DNA of 64,000 nucleotides from Apostichopus japonicus (Eukaryota > Echinodermata > Holothuroidea > Aspidochirotida > Stichopodidae): the NCBI RefSeq assembly GCF_037975245.1, contig NC_092568.1, positions 35,874,501 through 35,938,500 of the forward strand. Reading direction: 5' to 3'. A model generated the notes under the pieces. It made no database searches and had not been told where the DNA came from. It saw nothing but the letters and a program-made list of their open reading frames with translations. Made by a program: the position numbers and the translations under genes. Shown in pieces: positions 1-12,200 of the stretch (the first letter of the stretch is position 1; each line of letters opens with the position of its first letter).

Positions 1-342
1 TGCAACCACTGGCATAGCATGCACCTTTAAATTCAATATACTTTCCAATATTTGTCAAGTAAACTGTGGTATCCTGTGGATGACCAAATATGGTGAGAAC
101 GGTAAACCAATTTCCCTCTGAAACCTCCTGAAGTTGCTATTTATATTTACCCATGGAAAAGTCTTTGACCTATGCTGTATCTCTATCAATAATTAAATAT
201 GAGATCCTTTATGTTCAGATTTGTCTTGTCCTTATCAGTTGGGGACAATTTGAAATTGCTTGAAGTCAACTTTACTCAGAGAAGTTTGTACAATGCCAGC
301 GTTTTATTTTGTTTATAGTTGTGTACCATCATTTCTGTGACA

Positions 343-348
343 AATAAA
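343..348 (+). terminator. possible poly(A) signal AATAAA
   Basis: AATAAA is followed within 60 bases by T- and GT-rich sequence. It could end a transcript whose coding part lies left of the window. In AT-rich DNA this hexamer is common by chance, and no stop-terminated exon is recognisable upstream. Confidence 0.2.
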
Positions 349-2068
349 TGTTAAAAATATATTTGCTGTTTTAAAGATAGAAATGTCAAACTCCTGTTAC
401 AGTTGTTTTTGTTCCAATGGGAAATATTAACTGGAAGTTCATATTTACATTTCACAAGGCTAAAGCTTTAAGTGTTTTGAATAAATGGCCAAAATTGCTA
501 GCAGGTGGAAAACAGGTTGAATCAAGAAAACTTGATAATGATGATGATGATGTACAGTACTTCGAACTCAATTTTGATAAATGTTTGGAAGTCTCAATAT
601 GCACGACAAAAAAGGAGATGTTGTTGTCCCTTAAAATCCGTTTGCATGTTAGTGTTCACTCTTTGCAAGAATTTTTCCAGAATGGTTTGCAATGGGGTCC
701 TTGTGAACTTACATTTTATGCAAAGTGTTACAGGATGGCAGTTTAAAACATGTGACTTAGTTTGATGAATAAGGTATGCATTAAATTATTGTTTTGCTGT
801 TTGTAATGGTGGGAAACTTTTGTATAGGTAGTCCCAAATTTGGTACCTTATTGAATTTTGGATTTGACCAGAAGAGACCATGCTACAACATAGGAAAAAT
901 ACATAATGAAAAATTTGTTGAGACATCTTGAAAAATGTTAGGTCATAGTTTAAAATGCTCACAAGAGTTCCATACATAGAGCTATGCTTGAACTTTCCCA
1001 ATCTTTCAATTCCATAGGGTCTAAACATTCTGGTTTCTAAAAAATTGTGATTCTCTGTTAGTTTTAAACGAGTTCGGTTTCAATTATCAATTTTATTCCT
1101 GTCCTGTACCACTTGTAAGGCATTGTTCTTCATTTGTGTAATATTGTATTTCATTTGAAAGAAAGTAACACAAGAGTCTCATATTATTTGCATTTCGCCC
1201 CTGAGCAGCCCAAAAATGAACCTCTGGAAAGAGAGAGCGAGCATTGGTGATTTGACATTATCCCTTTCAAAGGAGTAACACGTTGCAAACAAATAAAGTG
1301 CTCATGGATTCTAGTAAAAGCAAACATCCATTTGCAGGCCTGATCTACCATAAGTGCAATCATAGCTCATGTCAGTGACTCAATTTTCTTTCAAGCTATC
1401 ACCTTTAGATTTTGTGCCAGAGAAATGCTTCAAAGATGATGTGATAATGACTTCCTTCCATTACAGTAACAAATGGGAGCTATTGTCATTGCCTCTTATT
1501 TTTCACATTTTGTGTTCAAAACCTTCGATCATAGCTCCTTAGATTTTTGGGGAAACGGTTTGTTGCAACATTAATTCTCTGTTGCTATGGCTTTACTAAT
1601 AACACAATATCTCACAATGATAAACAGCTCTTGTAAGACTACATCTTTGCACCTGTCCAGAATTGAAGTAAATCAAACTAGTATTCATCCATGTGTATTT
1701 GCTGTAGGCTGTATTCTTGTCTAATTTAAAAGACGAGTAGTAACCAGTAATTGGCAGGGATATAGACAACCTTTTTTCTTTCTTTTTTTGCCTTTCTTTT
1801 TTTTTATTTCCCTTTCTTTCATTTCATAATCTTACGTCGAATATAAAGAAGAAAGTGCATAGAAAAAGGAGATACTTAAAGCTTACCTGCAAATATGCTC
1901 TTGTATGTTAATGGATTGCTAGTATATTGTGCAACTTGATGAGGCACTCAAGCGAAATTCATGATATTCATTATTCTGTGCACACATGATGAAATTGTGC
2001 ACCAGTCCAAATGTTACTTAAAATGCTGCGAACTAGTCAAATAATGCTGTTTTAAAATACAAAGCGAT

Positions 2069-2434
2069 AGTAACAACAGAAATACAAACATCTCTTTATA
2101 TACATGTCAAATAAAGAGCGAGTATAAACTCATCTTTTGTATAGCAATGAGTTAAACAATGACGAAAAGTGGTACAATGTCAGCTATTAATACGACTGTA
2201 CAATGTTAAAGGTTTGTAAACAATTCAATTTTTGCGTGAGTATCCAGCTTACAGTAACAACAGAAATACATACATCTTTTTATATACATGTCAAATAAAG
2301 AGCGAGTATACACAAATCTTTTGTATGTAGAGTTAAAAAAATTACAAAAAGTGGTACATTGTCGGCTATTAATACGACTGTACAATGTTAAAGGTTTGTA
2401 AACATTTCAATCATTGCGTGAGTATCCAGCTTAC
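2069..2434 (+). repeat. two-copy tandem duplication, 184-bp unit
   Basis: Copy 1 (2069-2252) and copy 2 (2253-2434) both begin AGTAACAACAGAAATACA and both end GCGTGAGTATCCAGCTTAC. By eye they differ at roughly 20 positions (about 90% identity). The unit contains no meaningful open frame, and I do not recognise it as a known element. The head-to-tail arrangement points to one local duplication rather than two insertions. Confidence 0.9.
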
Positions 2435-5400
2435 AATGCAAAACAGCAGGAAATTTGATTGGTCAATCCCTTTGGGAAAAAAGTGTTGATCAGTTTTGCC
2501 AGTGGTCATTTTTACCGAGTTTGGTTTTCAAGGTCAGTAAGAAACAAGCTCCCTTGTAATCAAGTACATGTCTATGATATAGTCTGCCCCAATATTGATT
2601 CGGTTACCTCATCTGATGTTCTAGACCTAATTGTACCAGCAAGATGGATGAAACTGTGGTATGACCTCAGGCGAAAAGAAGAAGCAAACTCTGTGAAATT
2701 GTCAAGTTCATCAGGCATGACTTCGGACCTTTGGTTTAAGTTCATTTTCACTTGAAAGGTATCAAGCAGTTTGGATAACTGCCAATATTGACACCAGAGG
2801 TAGGATAAAGGCAAATATATTGCGATTAACTGAATGAATGTCCGAAATTTGAAGAATAACGTATTGAGAAAAGATTGTACTATTTCAGAATGTTGGCCTA
2901 ACCAGCATTATATTTCAAAGACAAATCTTTCCGCCCATGCATTTGATTTCCTGCCTCTATAGTGATTGAAAAAGGCAATGTATATATGAATTTCCTGAGC
3001 ATGCATTGTTGAACTCTAATTCATCATAACTTTTATAACTCCTTATGATTCACGTGTGATAATATATCTTGACCTTCACATGCAGAGCTGTGTGATCTGT
3101 TTAGCTCACAATCTCAGTCACATTACGGTGTACAGTCCCATATGCAAACAGGGTTCATCTCGAAATGATAACTTTCAATGTGTTTATAAATGAAGAAAGC
3201 ATTACACTTTACTGAAAGTAACAAAACAGTGTCAACACATTAGCACGCTCATCAAACCATTCCTATTTATTTTAATGTTCTATCCGTTTAGTACTTCCTT
3301 TCATGTTCATTTAACATTGTTTATAGAAGGTAAGAAATCAGTGCATGAATATAGATTCTGGTCGCTCGATATAAACCTGCAAACGGATACCCAAGACACT
3401 ATGTAAATTAACCATGAGAGATGGGAGCCTGTTATCTTGAAAGCTAGTTCACATGATATAGTTTATTTGACCTATTGCTTAAAATGTTCCGCTCATCAAT
3501 TCTTCGGTGAAGGTCTGCACCTGGTTTTTGTCATAAGCGCATTCAAGCAATGAAAAAGGTCATTGAGAAAGTTTTTCACGGGTCCATGCATATCATCTTT
3601 ATTTGTTGTATGTTATTACCCTGGTGTGTTGCTGCAAGTACATGTAATGTTAATCTTACAGTGTAGTTTATTCATGCTTCAGAAATCTTATTTAAATAAT
3701 TTCAGCGGAACAGTTACACACCTTAAAGCCGCCTGTAGAATTGAGAGTAATTATGTTGGCTGTCTATTCCGTTTAACACAGAATTATTCAATGGTTACCT
3801 TTGAAAGAGTAAGATATATTCTGCAAAGGCACTTGTTGCATAAATGCCTTTTCTATTCATCTGCCTGTTAAAAGCGAAACACAGCAAGAATGTTAATTTA
3901 TATTTGGAGAAGTTTACAGTCCTTATTAATTAACTCACTCTATAGTCACGTTTGCTTCGTTTTTGTTTAATATCCCTTGTAAGGTTCAATACAGTTCATT
4001 GGCAATTTATATCCTTAATTTTAATGCAAGAGTGAATCTCTTATCTGAGAAGATGTTACCTTAGAACAAGAGCTACTAAACTAAGTATATTAGCAAAGGT
4101 TTATGATTCCACTGCTATGGGCGATTTTCTGGAAATTTTTTGAAAAAGGGACCTGACAATTTATTGTCAATTGGAAAGATTTTTATGTTCAAGCTTGTGG
4201 TTACTACACTTTGATTTTATCTTGCTTTTGGCTTGTTTTCTTCCAAGCCAATGGTGTAACCTGTTTTTGTCTTGTAAAAATATGCATATTGATTATCCGA
4301 AAGGATCATCTCCTTTTTATTTCAAAAGAATGTTTGCTTGGAGACTAGAGACAAATTGAAATTCAGGAGGAAGTTGCTGGCTGAAAAAACAGCGCTAACA
4401 TTCTAACCTTAGGCACTATTTGTTAACTGAGGTCAAGACTGCTTTTAATTTTACAGTTGTAGTCAAGATTCTATTTTAATATGTGAACAGAAATCGTAAA
4501 ACTGAAGCATTTTGTCTCATTTAGTGTTCTTGTCATTTGTTCTTATTAAATGCTTGTAGCTATTGAAGAGAAATACTTCATTTTGTGAACAAGTTATTTA
4601 CGTGATTGTTTTTCTTTTCTTAAATGTAATCATTATGTGTTATTACAAAGGACTCTAGAAAAATGCTAATTTGCAGGTTTTGGCGAGCATTGACTTTCAT
4701 GTACAAGTATATTAAGATCCAGTGGCTTTTTTGAAGTTTTGTAAACTAAACTTTAGCAAAAATGTTACAAACAAAAAAAGAGGTAGCAACAAAATGAGAT
4801 AGCAACAAAATTATGTCCTACATAAAAATCAGCTAATGTCAATGTTGCAATGAAAGTATAGTGAAGTACCTGTTCATGACGTACTATACAGTAATTTCAC
4901 TTAATTCAAATGTAATAACGGAGACAAGGTTAGGAACGAGAAGTTTAAAGTGGACTGAAGTAAGCTACATTAAAGAGTATCCTTGAGTCAAGTCACGTGG
5001 AAAATGATATAGTGCTAAACTCTCCCATGGAAAGCCAGCTACAGAACATCATTATTTTCACTGTAGTAATTATTTTGAAAGTAAGCTAAGATTCTCTGTG
5101 TGTTCCTGTTTATGAATCTGAGGAGAACGAACAGCAAACAACACGGGAGGTGCAATAGCGTACTGATATCGTAATTCTGTTGTATAATTCTGGGTTTGCC
5201 AGATATATACAGAAATAACTTTCAATTATTAGAGAACTTGCAAGAAAATGTGCAAAAGGGCATTCATGCAAGCTTATAGTATTGAAATTTTGCAAGTTTT
5301 CATAGCAAGTATTACAAATGTTCTGCACAAGTGGCATTAATGTTGTTCTTTTTTGCCAAACACAAATGTGACATTTATAAAATTGATATTAGTGTACCTA

Positions 5401-5824
5401 TTTCTCAAAATTGCAAGTTACAAAAAGGAAGGTTTCTAATTCATGGAAAGTTCTTCTTGGAACTGTACCCTGTGTAGGTACAATCATTCTTTCGTTCTAA
5501 ACAGTCATGTGTTGTTGTTTGTAACCAGAGTAACAAGAGAAAGAGAGCAAATAATTATGTAAATGGTGATTGGTATTGTTTACATTTTGTGATTAAATGT
5601 GATTAAATCACTTACAGTGCAGTACAATGTCACAGTTAATATTGTTTTCGGATAAGTAATAATCTATAATACTCGATTTATATGTTGTAGTAACTGAAAT
5701 CCTCCGAATTGCCAATTGCCTTTTCTGCTGGATTTAGAACTCCAAGTATTCAAGTCAAACTGTAATCCTCATTCTAAATACAATGTTTCTTATGTTTTCT
5801 TTCTTCTGTTTTTCTTTCTGGTAG

Positions 5825-5911
5825 GCTAAACCAGCAAAAAGAGGATCTGCTGAAATCTCATTTAAAGACTTGGAGAACATCAACAACCCAGTGGAAAAAA
5901 CAGCAAAATAA
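5825..5911 (+). CDS. terminal coding exon of an unidentified multi-exon gene
   Basis: A pyrimidine-rich tract with almost no purines (about 5788-5820) ends in a TAG acceptor at 5822-5824. From 5825 the phase-0 frame encodes 28 residues, beginning AKPAKRGSAEISFKD and ending NNPVEKTAK, then TAA at 5909-5911. The tail is hydrophilic and basic at its start, as expected for a cytosolic C-terminus. It is too short to assign to a family. The frame shifted by one base is also open for about 45 codons and runs past 5940, so the phase is not certain; I prefer phase 0 for its balanced codon use. Earlier exons must lie upstream, possibly left of the window. A short 3' UTR with a poly(A) signal follows directly, which supports a terminal exon. 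Confidence 0.5.
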   Translation, partial: AKPAKRGSAEISFKDLENINNPVEKTAK

Positions 5912-6105
5912 TCACAGAGTTGTTGTATTTATAAACCGCAGAAGACCTTTTAGTATGACGTAATAGTATAAGACTATATTTGAAAGACTGGTTTGTTGAT
6001 ATATCCTACAATTTACAAGCAAAGCCAAACAACTGTGATCAAAGCTTAGTCATGCTATAATAGAAAGGGAATAAGAAACCAATAAACTATCATATTAGTG
6101 CAAGT
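5912..6105 (+). other. 3' UTR of the gene ending at 5911
   Basis: This is AT-rich sequence between the TAA stop and the likely cleavage zone just past the AATAAA at 6081-6086. It has no further open frame in the preferred phase. The end point is estimated at 15-25 bases beyond the hexamer. Confidence 0.45.
6081..6086 (+). terminator. poly(A) signal AATAAA
   Basis: This canonical hexamer lies 170 bases after the stop codon of the exon at 5825. A GT-rich stretch (about 6098-6140, with GTGCAAGTTGG and TGATGTGTTGAGTTG) fits the downstream element expected after cleavage. The combination with acceptor, frame and stop makes this the most credible gene end in the window. Confidence 0.5.
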
Positions 6106-6390
6106 TGGATTACTTTCTTGATGTGTTGAGTTGTTGATATTTTCTGCGGTGTGTTAAAATAATAATAGTTACCTCTGTGAGTAAAAGTACAGTCTCCAGT
6201 GACCTTTATTCATCTACCACTGATAACATGTTTCATGTAAGTGTTGTCTTTCATTATATAAACGAAGCTGCATAACTCTATGGGGACTTTGTACAATTTA
6301 CATATTTGTCAAAGGTTCTGAGAGATTAGATTCGTGTAAGCTAACGGAAGTCTTCCACTAAAGCAGGGATGCATGTTTATTTGACTCTAA

Positions 6391-6534
6391 TGCAATTTCT
6401 TTGATGCCTTGACAATCACTCGTATGCTCCCGAGGCTTCAGATTGCTACAGGAGATGAAGCCAAATTTGTTGAAATGTCGTTTTTGTTTTCTCACTGGAT
6501 ACAGGGGTCGTGTGTGGAGGATGATGCTAACTAG
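6391..6534 (+). other. coding-like island of 47 codons, unassigned
   Basis: The frame from 6391 to the TAG at 6532-6534 reads like protein (DALTITRMLPRLQIATGDEA in its first half, then a hydrophobic FLFSHW patch). It is less AT-rich than its surroundings. There is no convincing 3' splice site at its left edge; the frame is simply opened by a TAA at 6388. The opposite strand is open as well (6358-6549), so strand and coding status are unresolved. It may be a decayed exon, a transposon fragment or chance. Confidence 0.15.
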
Positions 6535-6656
6535 TACACATTGCGACATTTTTTGTTATTTGTAGATTTTAATACTGATTCAGTATACTTCTCATGACAA
6601 CCTGGCACTGAATGGAAATATCTCAGATTATTGGGGTTATTACTCACATGGTAAAA

Positions 6657-6658
<2 letters not shown>

Positions 6659-6695
<37 letters not shown>
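6659..6695. repeat. (AT)n microsatellite
   Basis: An uninterrupted AT dinucleotide run of about 18 units. Confidence 0.95.
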
Positions 6696-6696
<1 letters not shown>

Positions 6697-7609
6697 TTCT
6701 TTAATTTGGTTAAAGTTCGCTTTGAAATCCGTATTTGTTAATACTTGAAGTATACTGTCAGTATCTTGGTCCATGTCTCGATTGTGCAGGCATAATTCTG
6801 GTAAAAAAGTGTTAACTTCGCAGTTCTTCTAAAGCGTCTTCTATAGTCTTCTATGGCGCGTGTACTAGACTCAGTCTGTTGAATACAAGTCCGTCTGGTT
6901 TTCTTGAACTTGATGGAGTCTTGAAGTAGTGGCATCCTGACCATACACCGTAAATATTTTAACCACTTTGGGAGATCTTTAGTTCAATAGAAAGAAAAAG
7001 GGAGGATAAAAAACGCTTTCTTCGGAATGGCAGGTTTTATGTTTCCTGAGACCCATTCTTTAACAATTTCTAAAAATAGCCTGGCGTTTTCAATAACTTT
7101 CCGTTTCCAGGTAGCAATGATATATTTTGAGACTTATGTTTGGTAACATGTTTGAAGAAACAAAGCAGAGTTTTTTTTTGGGGGGGGGGAGTGGGTAAAT
7201 TAGTACTCAGTTGATGTTGAGAACTGTATTAGTAAAATACAAATCGTTCTCCATGACAAGAAATTGAAATGCATATATTATGCTCCTGTTTGTAGTGATG
7301 CATGAGTTTGTTTCCGTCTGTCACACCCTCTTGTCAGTGAACATTAGTAATGAGTATGTTCATGTTTGTTCATGAGAAAAAAGAAAAGACATGTCGGATG
7401 TACTTAATTTATCGAAGATGATTGGGGTTCATGGTGTAACATGATAGCATTCCGTGTTTGTTATTAGCCTACGCATTACCAACTTATACGACTATTGATG
7501 GTGATGGTGTAAAAAAATCAATGTCACCGGCTGACAGTGTCTGGTAGGTGATTTAAGGTGCCGGAGGCCAAATATTTTGACTTCATGATGCGTTAATGAC
7601 ACCGCCTAG

Positions 7610-7723
7610 TGCCATGCCGATGTTTACGCAGAAGGGGGCCTCGAGAGTGATGCACCGATAAATCTGGAGGAAGCCGTATTACACGGGAAGAAACTCGACT
7701 GGAGCGACTTTGTTGAGAGATGA
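7610..7723 (+). other. coding-like island, 37 codons ending in TGA
   Basis: Following CCTAG at 7605-7609, which could serve as a weak 3' splice site, the frame from 7610 encodes 37 residues including DVYAEGGLESDAPINLEEAV and ending LDWSDFVER, then TGA at 7721-7723. The stretch is clearly more GC-rich than flanking DNA, and its third positions are often G or C, unlike the surrounding sequence. The residue pattern (acidic, amphipathic) looks like a genuine C-terminus. The polypyrimidine tract is poor and no poly(A) hexamer follows closely. It may be a terminal exon or a relic of a mobile-element protein. I do not recognise the family. Confidence 0.25.
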
Positions 7724-8262
7724 GCATGTCATCTTTTGTACTGTGGAGCATCACTCAAACAGTTTTATTTTTTTTTACCTTTGCAAGTACAGAAGATCCT
7801 GAAAATGCAAAATATGTAAAGGTTAAAGGTCACATATCACTGAGTTTTATATACAATATTGACTAATAGCTGCAGAGAAGTTGATCAAATTTTTCACAAA
7901 TCAAAAAATATATAAAACACAGCTCTTTAGAAAATGGTAGTATCAGGGTAGTTGACAACTGAAACTGAACTGTGTTTGGTTTGGTTTTTGGTGTGATGGG
8001 GTAGGGAGGGGGTGAGGTGTTACTTTTGTAAAGGGAAAACAACGTCATACAATTAAGCTTAATAATGTTAATGAAAATGTTGTGGCTGATTCCCCTCCCC
8101 CCCCAAAGAAAAAAATATTAATAATAACTTTTATAGTACTTTTATAGGAAAATCTGGGGGGGGGGGGAGTGGTGGAAGTGAGTTATGACCAACATCAGTC
8201 AGCAACCTTTGACAGAAGTTTATAGATATGACGTATGAGACTTCTTAATTCACTATGCTAGC

Positions 8263-8316
8263 ACCCTGGGAACTAAATTCACCCTGGGAACTAAATTTAC
8301 CCTGGGAACTAAAGTC
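8263..8316 (+). repeat. three tandem copies of an 18-bp unit
   Basis: The unit ACCCTGGGAACTAAATTC occurs at 8263-8280, 8281-8298 and 8299-8316. The second copy has one change and the third has two at its end. Confidence 0.95.
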
Positions 8317-9196
8317 CAAACTGATAGAAGTATACCGCATTGTTAAGTCTTTCTTTGCAACAATTAACTATTTGCTATGTATCTTGATACATCAGTGGAA
8401 TGTATCACCTTAACGATACAAGAAAGTGGGACAGTAACTTTTGAATTAAATGAACAGAATGCATCACCCAAGACGTCCGGAAACCATTTAAGTAGGTCTG
8501 AGTTCAATTGGTTAACGGCTTAACGCCCCACGTTATTGATGAATAATTGTAGTAACATGGTGATAGGAGTTTGACACTTTGTGGTGACATCTGAATGCAT
8601 ACATGTGTTAAATACTTGCTTTCACATATACATTTACTAATCAATACAGTTCTTGGTTCGGAGGTGTTTGAGTGGTTTGACATTAACATATTTAACTTAA
8701 GCTTAGATAGATTTCATACATACAGCATTAGGATGCCCCTCATGCATTAGTAACAGAAATTCCCCTTAAAGTCAAGGAAATGTTTCTCATTTTCAAGTAA
8801 GCAGGCCTTGCATATATATTGCTAATTTAATACAATGATTATGTTCAATAGATTCAACGTACCTCAAACATATTCACGGCAACTTTGTATTTGTATGTGT
8901 ATATTTGTGTTAGAGTGTATGTATGTGTTATAAGCGCGATCATAATATGTTACTTTGTACCAACAGTTTACACTTATATTATGTGAGATACATGCTGTTC
9001 TCGCAAAACTAAAAAATATGATAAATTTCGTGTAGTAAGATAATTTGTCTTCTCACTAACAAGCAGCGAGATTGCAGAGCGGCAAGCCGCGTAAATTGTT
9101 TTGAATGCTTTTCATTCCTTATAAAGTTTTAACAAAAAAACGACAAGAAAGTAGGGAGAATTTCACCTACTTTCCACTATAGTAGTATAAAAATAA

Positions 9197-9218
9197 GGGA
9201 GGGGGTGGGGGTGGGGGG
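9197..9218 (+). other. G-quadruplex-forming motif
   Basis: Four or more G-runs of 3, 5, 5 and 6 bases are separated by single-base loops (A, T, T). This is the most stable class of predicted intramolecular G-quadruplex. A C-rich block at 9481-9503 is a second candidate on the opposite strand. Confidence 0.7.
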
Positions 9219-12200
9219 TTCTACAATCGTTGCTGTTTCACTGCCTATATATTTGATGCCGAATAAAGTAAATAAAGGTTTGCAATTCCGATTATTTATG
9301 TACGGGTCTCTAGATGAGCTTCGAGAACAGGGTCACTCCCGGGATCAATTGTATCATAAGGGGGGAACACCTTTTTGAACCCTTGAATAGTTTATCAAGT
9401 GGGACGACAATATTTCCTTGGCCGCTAATTGACCTTGGGCCCCGGCTTGTGATTCCCTGATTTGATTCTGCGGGAGCTAACCCCCCCCCCACCCCCTCCA
9501 CCAGAGACAAACGTGATTGCGCCCCTGCCATGTTTCGTTATTTTTCTAATTTAACGCTAATGGCAAGTTTCCTTGCAAATGTCGGCTGTATTACATTGTG
9601 TCAACATTTTGGGATCAACTTGACGCCAAAGGGAGGCTTTGCATCACTAATTCAGGTACCCACGTTAATGTAAGGGTACATGCATGTTTGTTGGAAGTAC
9701 ATGCATGATAACAGACATTTGGGCCTACCGATATGATTCCTGTATTGCAGCTCCACTTGCTGACATATTTCAGTTTAGCATTTGTTCGTGACCGGTTTAC
9801 CAATTTCATTGGTTAGCATAGGTTACCCATGTGCAATCCCGATTGTAACTCCATACTACGACCAAAAGCTTCCCAAAATATAAGCCTACTGCTTTGATCG
9901 AATGTGTTTCATAGCGCTAAAAGCTGTTAAGTTTGATCTGATGAATGCTAGTAGGGGGAATGGGGAACGATGATAAACGTGGCGGTCAGGGGCTACAGCC
10001 CGGGGCCCGTCTCATTTAGAGGAACCGAAAGGAAAATGTGACCAAAAAAGATTATTCTCATTTTCATAATATACTTCCAAGCATTTTCATAATCTACTGT
10101 CAAAGCAAAATAAAGAATTCAATAAAGGGGCAGGGTGATATTTTTTCCCGACGCTTTCGGCGCCAGTGTCCGCCCCTTGTTTACAAAGGAAAGGTGTCAA
10201 CTTTCCTGGTCACCCTTGAAAATATACAGACAAATTGTCCACTTACAATCTTCCTTATTTCGATCCTCTATAGCAGATAAACGAGAAGGTTGGGCTCGCC
10301 CTACAGGGACGCAGAGCGTAAAGTGATATCAACTAACATGGGCTTAGCAAATTAGTCCTGTAAGTATTTAATCGGCAAATGTATTGTCCCATGCTCCCCG
10401 ACCTCATTATCTCCTTTTTCCCCAGTGATGTCGTCAGTGACCAATGCAAAACTTCCCTGGCATGTTCAAATTTAGTAGTGGATGTAAAATCAAGTCAATT
10501 CATATACGGAACAAAATTGTTCCCTTACATTCTTGTATGTTGGGGTGTGCATGTAGGATTCAACAGTTCACAACTTACGTGATGAATGTATCACCGTTCA
10601 ATTAAATTCCTGAACTATTAAAGTTATTTTCATATATCTTCCCTGGACGGGCCGACGTTATATATATTAACTGTGAATCCACTTCCTGTCTTAATCACTT
10701 CAACCAGATATGAAGATTTTTATTTTACCTATCTCTTTCGTCTTGTATTTTCACGAAATAGGGTCGCTAGCAGCTATTCAAACAAGCTTGCCTATTATTT
10801 TTGAACACTATGTAGATATGGTCGTTACTGATAATTTGTTTGGTATAGGTTTAATTTAAAAGGCTTTGATGCGAGGAATTGCAATAGGGACATCCTCTAG
10901 AATATATTTAACCTATCATATAGGCATATTCATGTATATCGTTGGTATAGACGTTCTGGTCACGTCTCTTTGGTCAAGGGAGTTGTTCAAATTATGTCAC
11001 AGAGCGGCTGTAGATGTAACCAAAGTATGAAAGAGTTTGGAAAAATAGACTATAGAGATTTTATAACATAGATTATTCTGGGACCTTCACTTAAGCTTGA
11101 GAGAATAACAACGGATAATCTCGTAATATAGTAGTCGCATTATTCGGGCGAGGCTGGTGCAAAAGGCTTATAACATTACTATCGTACATGCCTATTGCAT
11201 GTTACTTCAATTCGCTCGAGATTCACTTGTCATTTAAGATGATAACATTTGAAACCCCCCGATACTTTATCGGTGACTGTTCATGCAGACGCAAAATTTT
11301 CCCTCGCTTATTATCCACGAAATGGAAATGAAAAAAATGGGAATGTTGCAGCCGCCGCTACGATAACTGCAGGCTTCGTTTTTTTGGTGCGTGCTTGAGA
11401 TGCATTTCAATTGAGAACGTGTTTCGGGACTACAACGATCATTCTCTTGTTTTCAGAGTTTGGTTGAGCTTTTCATGCAATGGGAGGGCACTAAAACATT
11501 TCCATACAGAAGTACGTCTAGACTAGGGTTTTAGCGACATCCTCTGTCCTACATTTTGTAATGACAGTGATGTCACAGTAACGACGAACCTCAAACAGAG
11601 AATTCACGTCAACGGATGCCATGTACCATAGGCACCATTCCCGACGATGAGGGAATACCTTATATCAATGGATGTGTGATGTAAACTTGTATGTATATCT
11701 AACTCATACATGTTTTAACGTACCGTATACAGATGATAAATGTTTGTATATTCTAACTATTTTACTCAATCTATTGATCTGTACTGCAAAACATATTGAC
11801 TGAAAAAAATTTTGTTGCCCATCTTGTATTAATTATAACAAGTGACTGTATAAAGAGCATTTTATCATTCAATAGAATTTAGCTTACATATATATGTTAC
11901 ACATATATATCTGGTGCATATGAATATTGTTTTCTAAAGTGATATCAAGTGGTTAAATCCCAAATCCAAGCAGTGCGAATACTTTCGAAGTCACAGGTCA
12001 TTTGTCATCGTGCAAACTTTTACAACAAACATGTTCTATTTCTTACCCATCAGAGATAGCGAGTGCGACTATCTTGTTCTTTTCGTTTTGACTTTAGCTA
12101 GCAAGATCTCTCCCTCATCACGCCTTCTCCTCTTGCAAGACTAGACTTCTTTTATCGAAAGAAAATACGGTTCTACATTGAAATCTAGGTTTGAAAGACA

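Larger units (their letters stand above)
1..5824. other. non-coding stretch, probably intron or upstream DNA
   Basis: Apart from a tandem duplication at 2069-2434 and one possible poly(A) signal at 343-348, I see no supported gene here. Open frames of 60-109 codons occur (for example at 417-746 and 2459-2755), but their translations show no domain, no compositional bias and no flanking splice signals. Because 5825 looks like the start of a terminal exon on the + strand, at least the right-hand part of this stretch is probably the last intron of that gene. T-rich and A-rich runs near 1770-1810 look like ordinary low-complexity DNA. Confidence 0.5.

Noticed and set aside
9310-10330. One or two further small inverted-repeat transposons (GGGGCG and GGGCCC motifs)
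   Set aside because: Motifs resemble element ends, but I could not pair termini or find target duplications.
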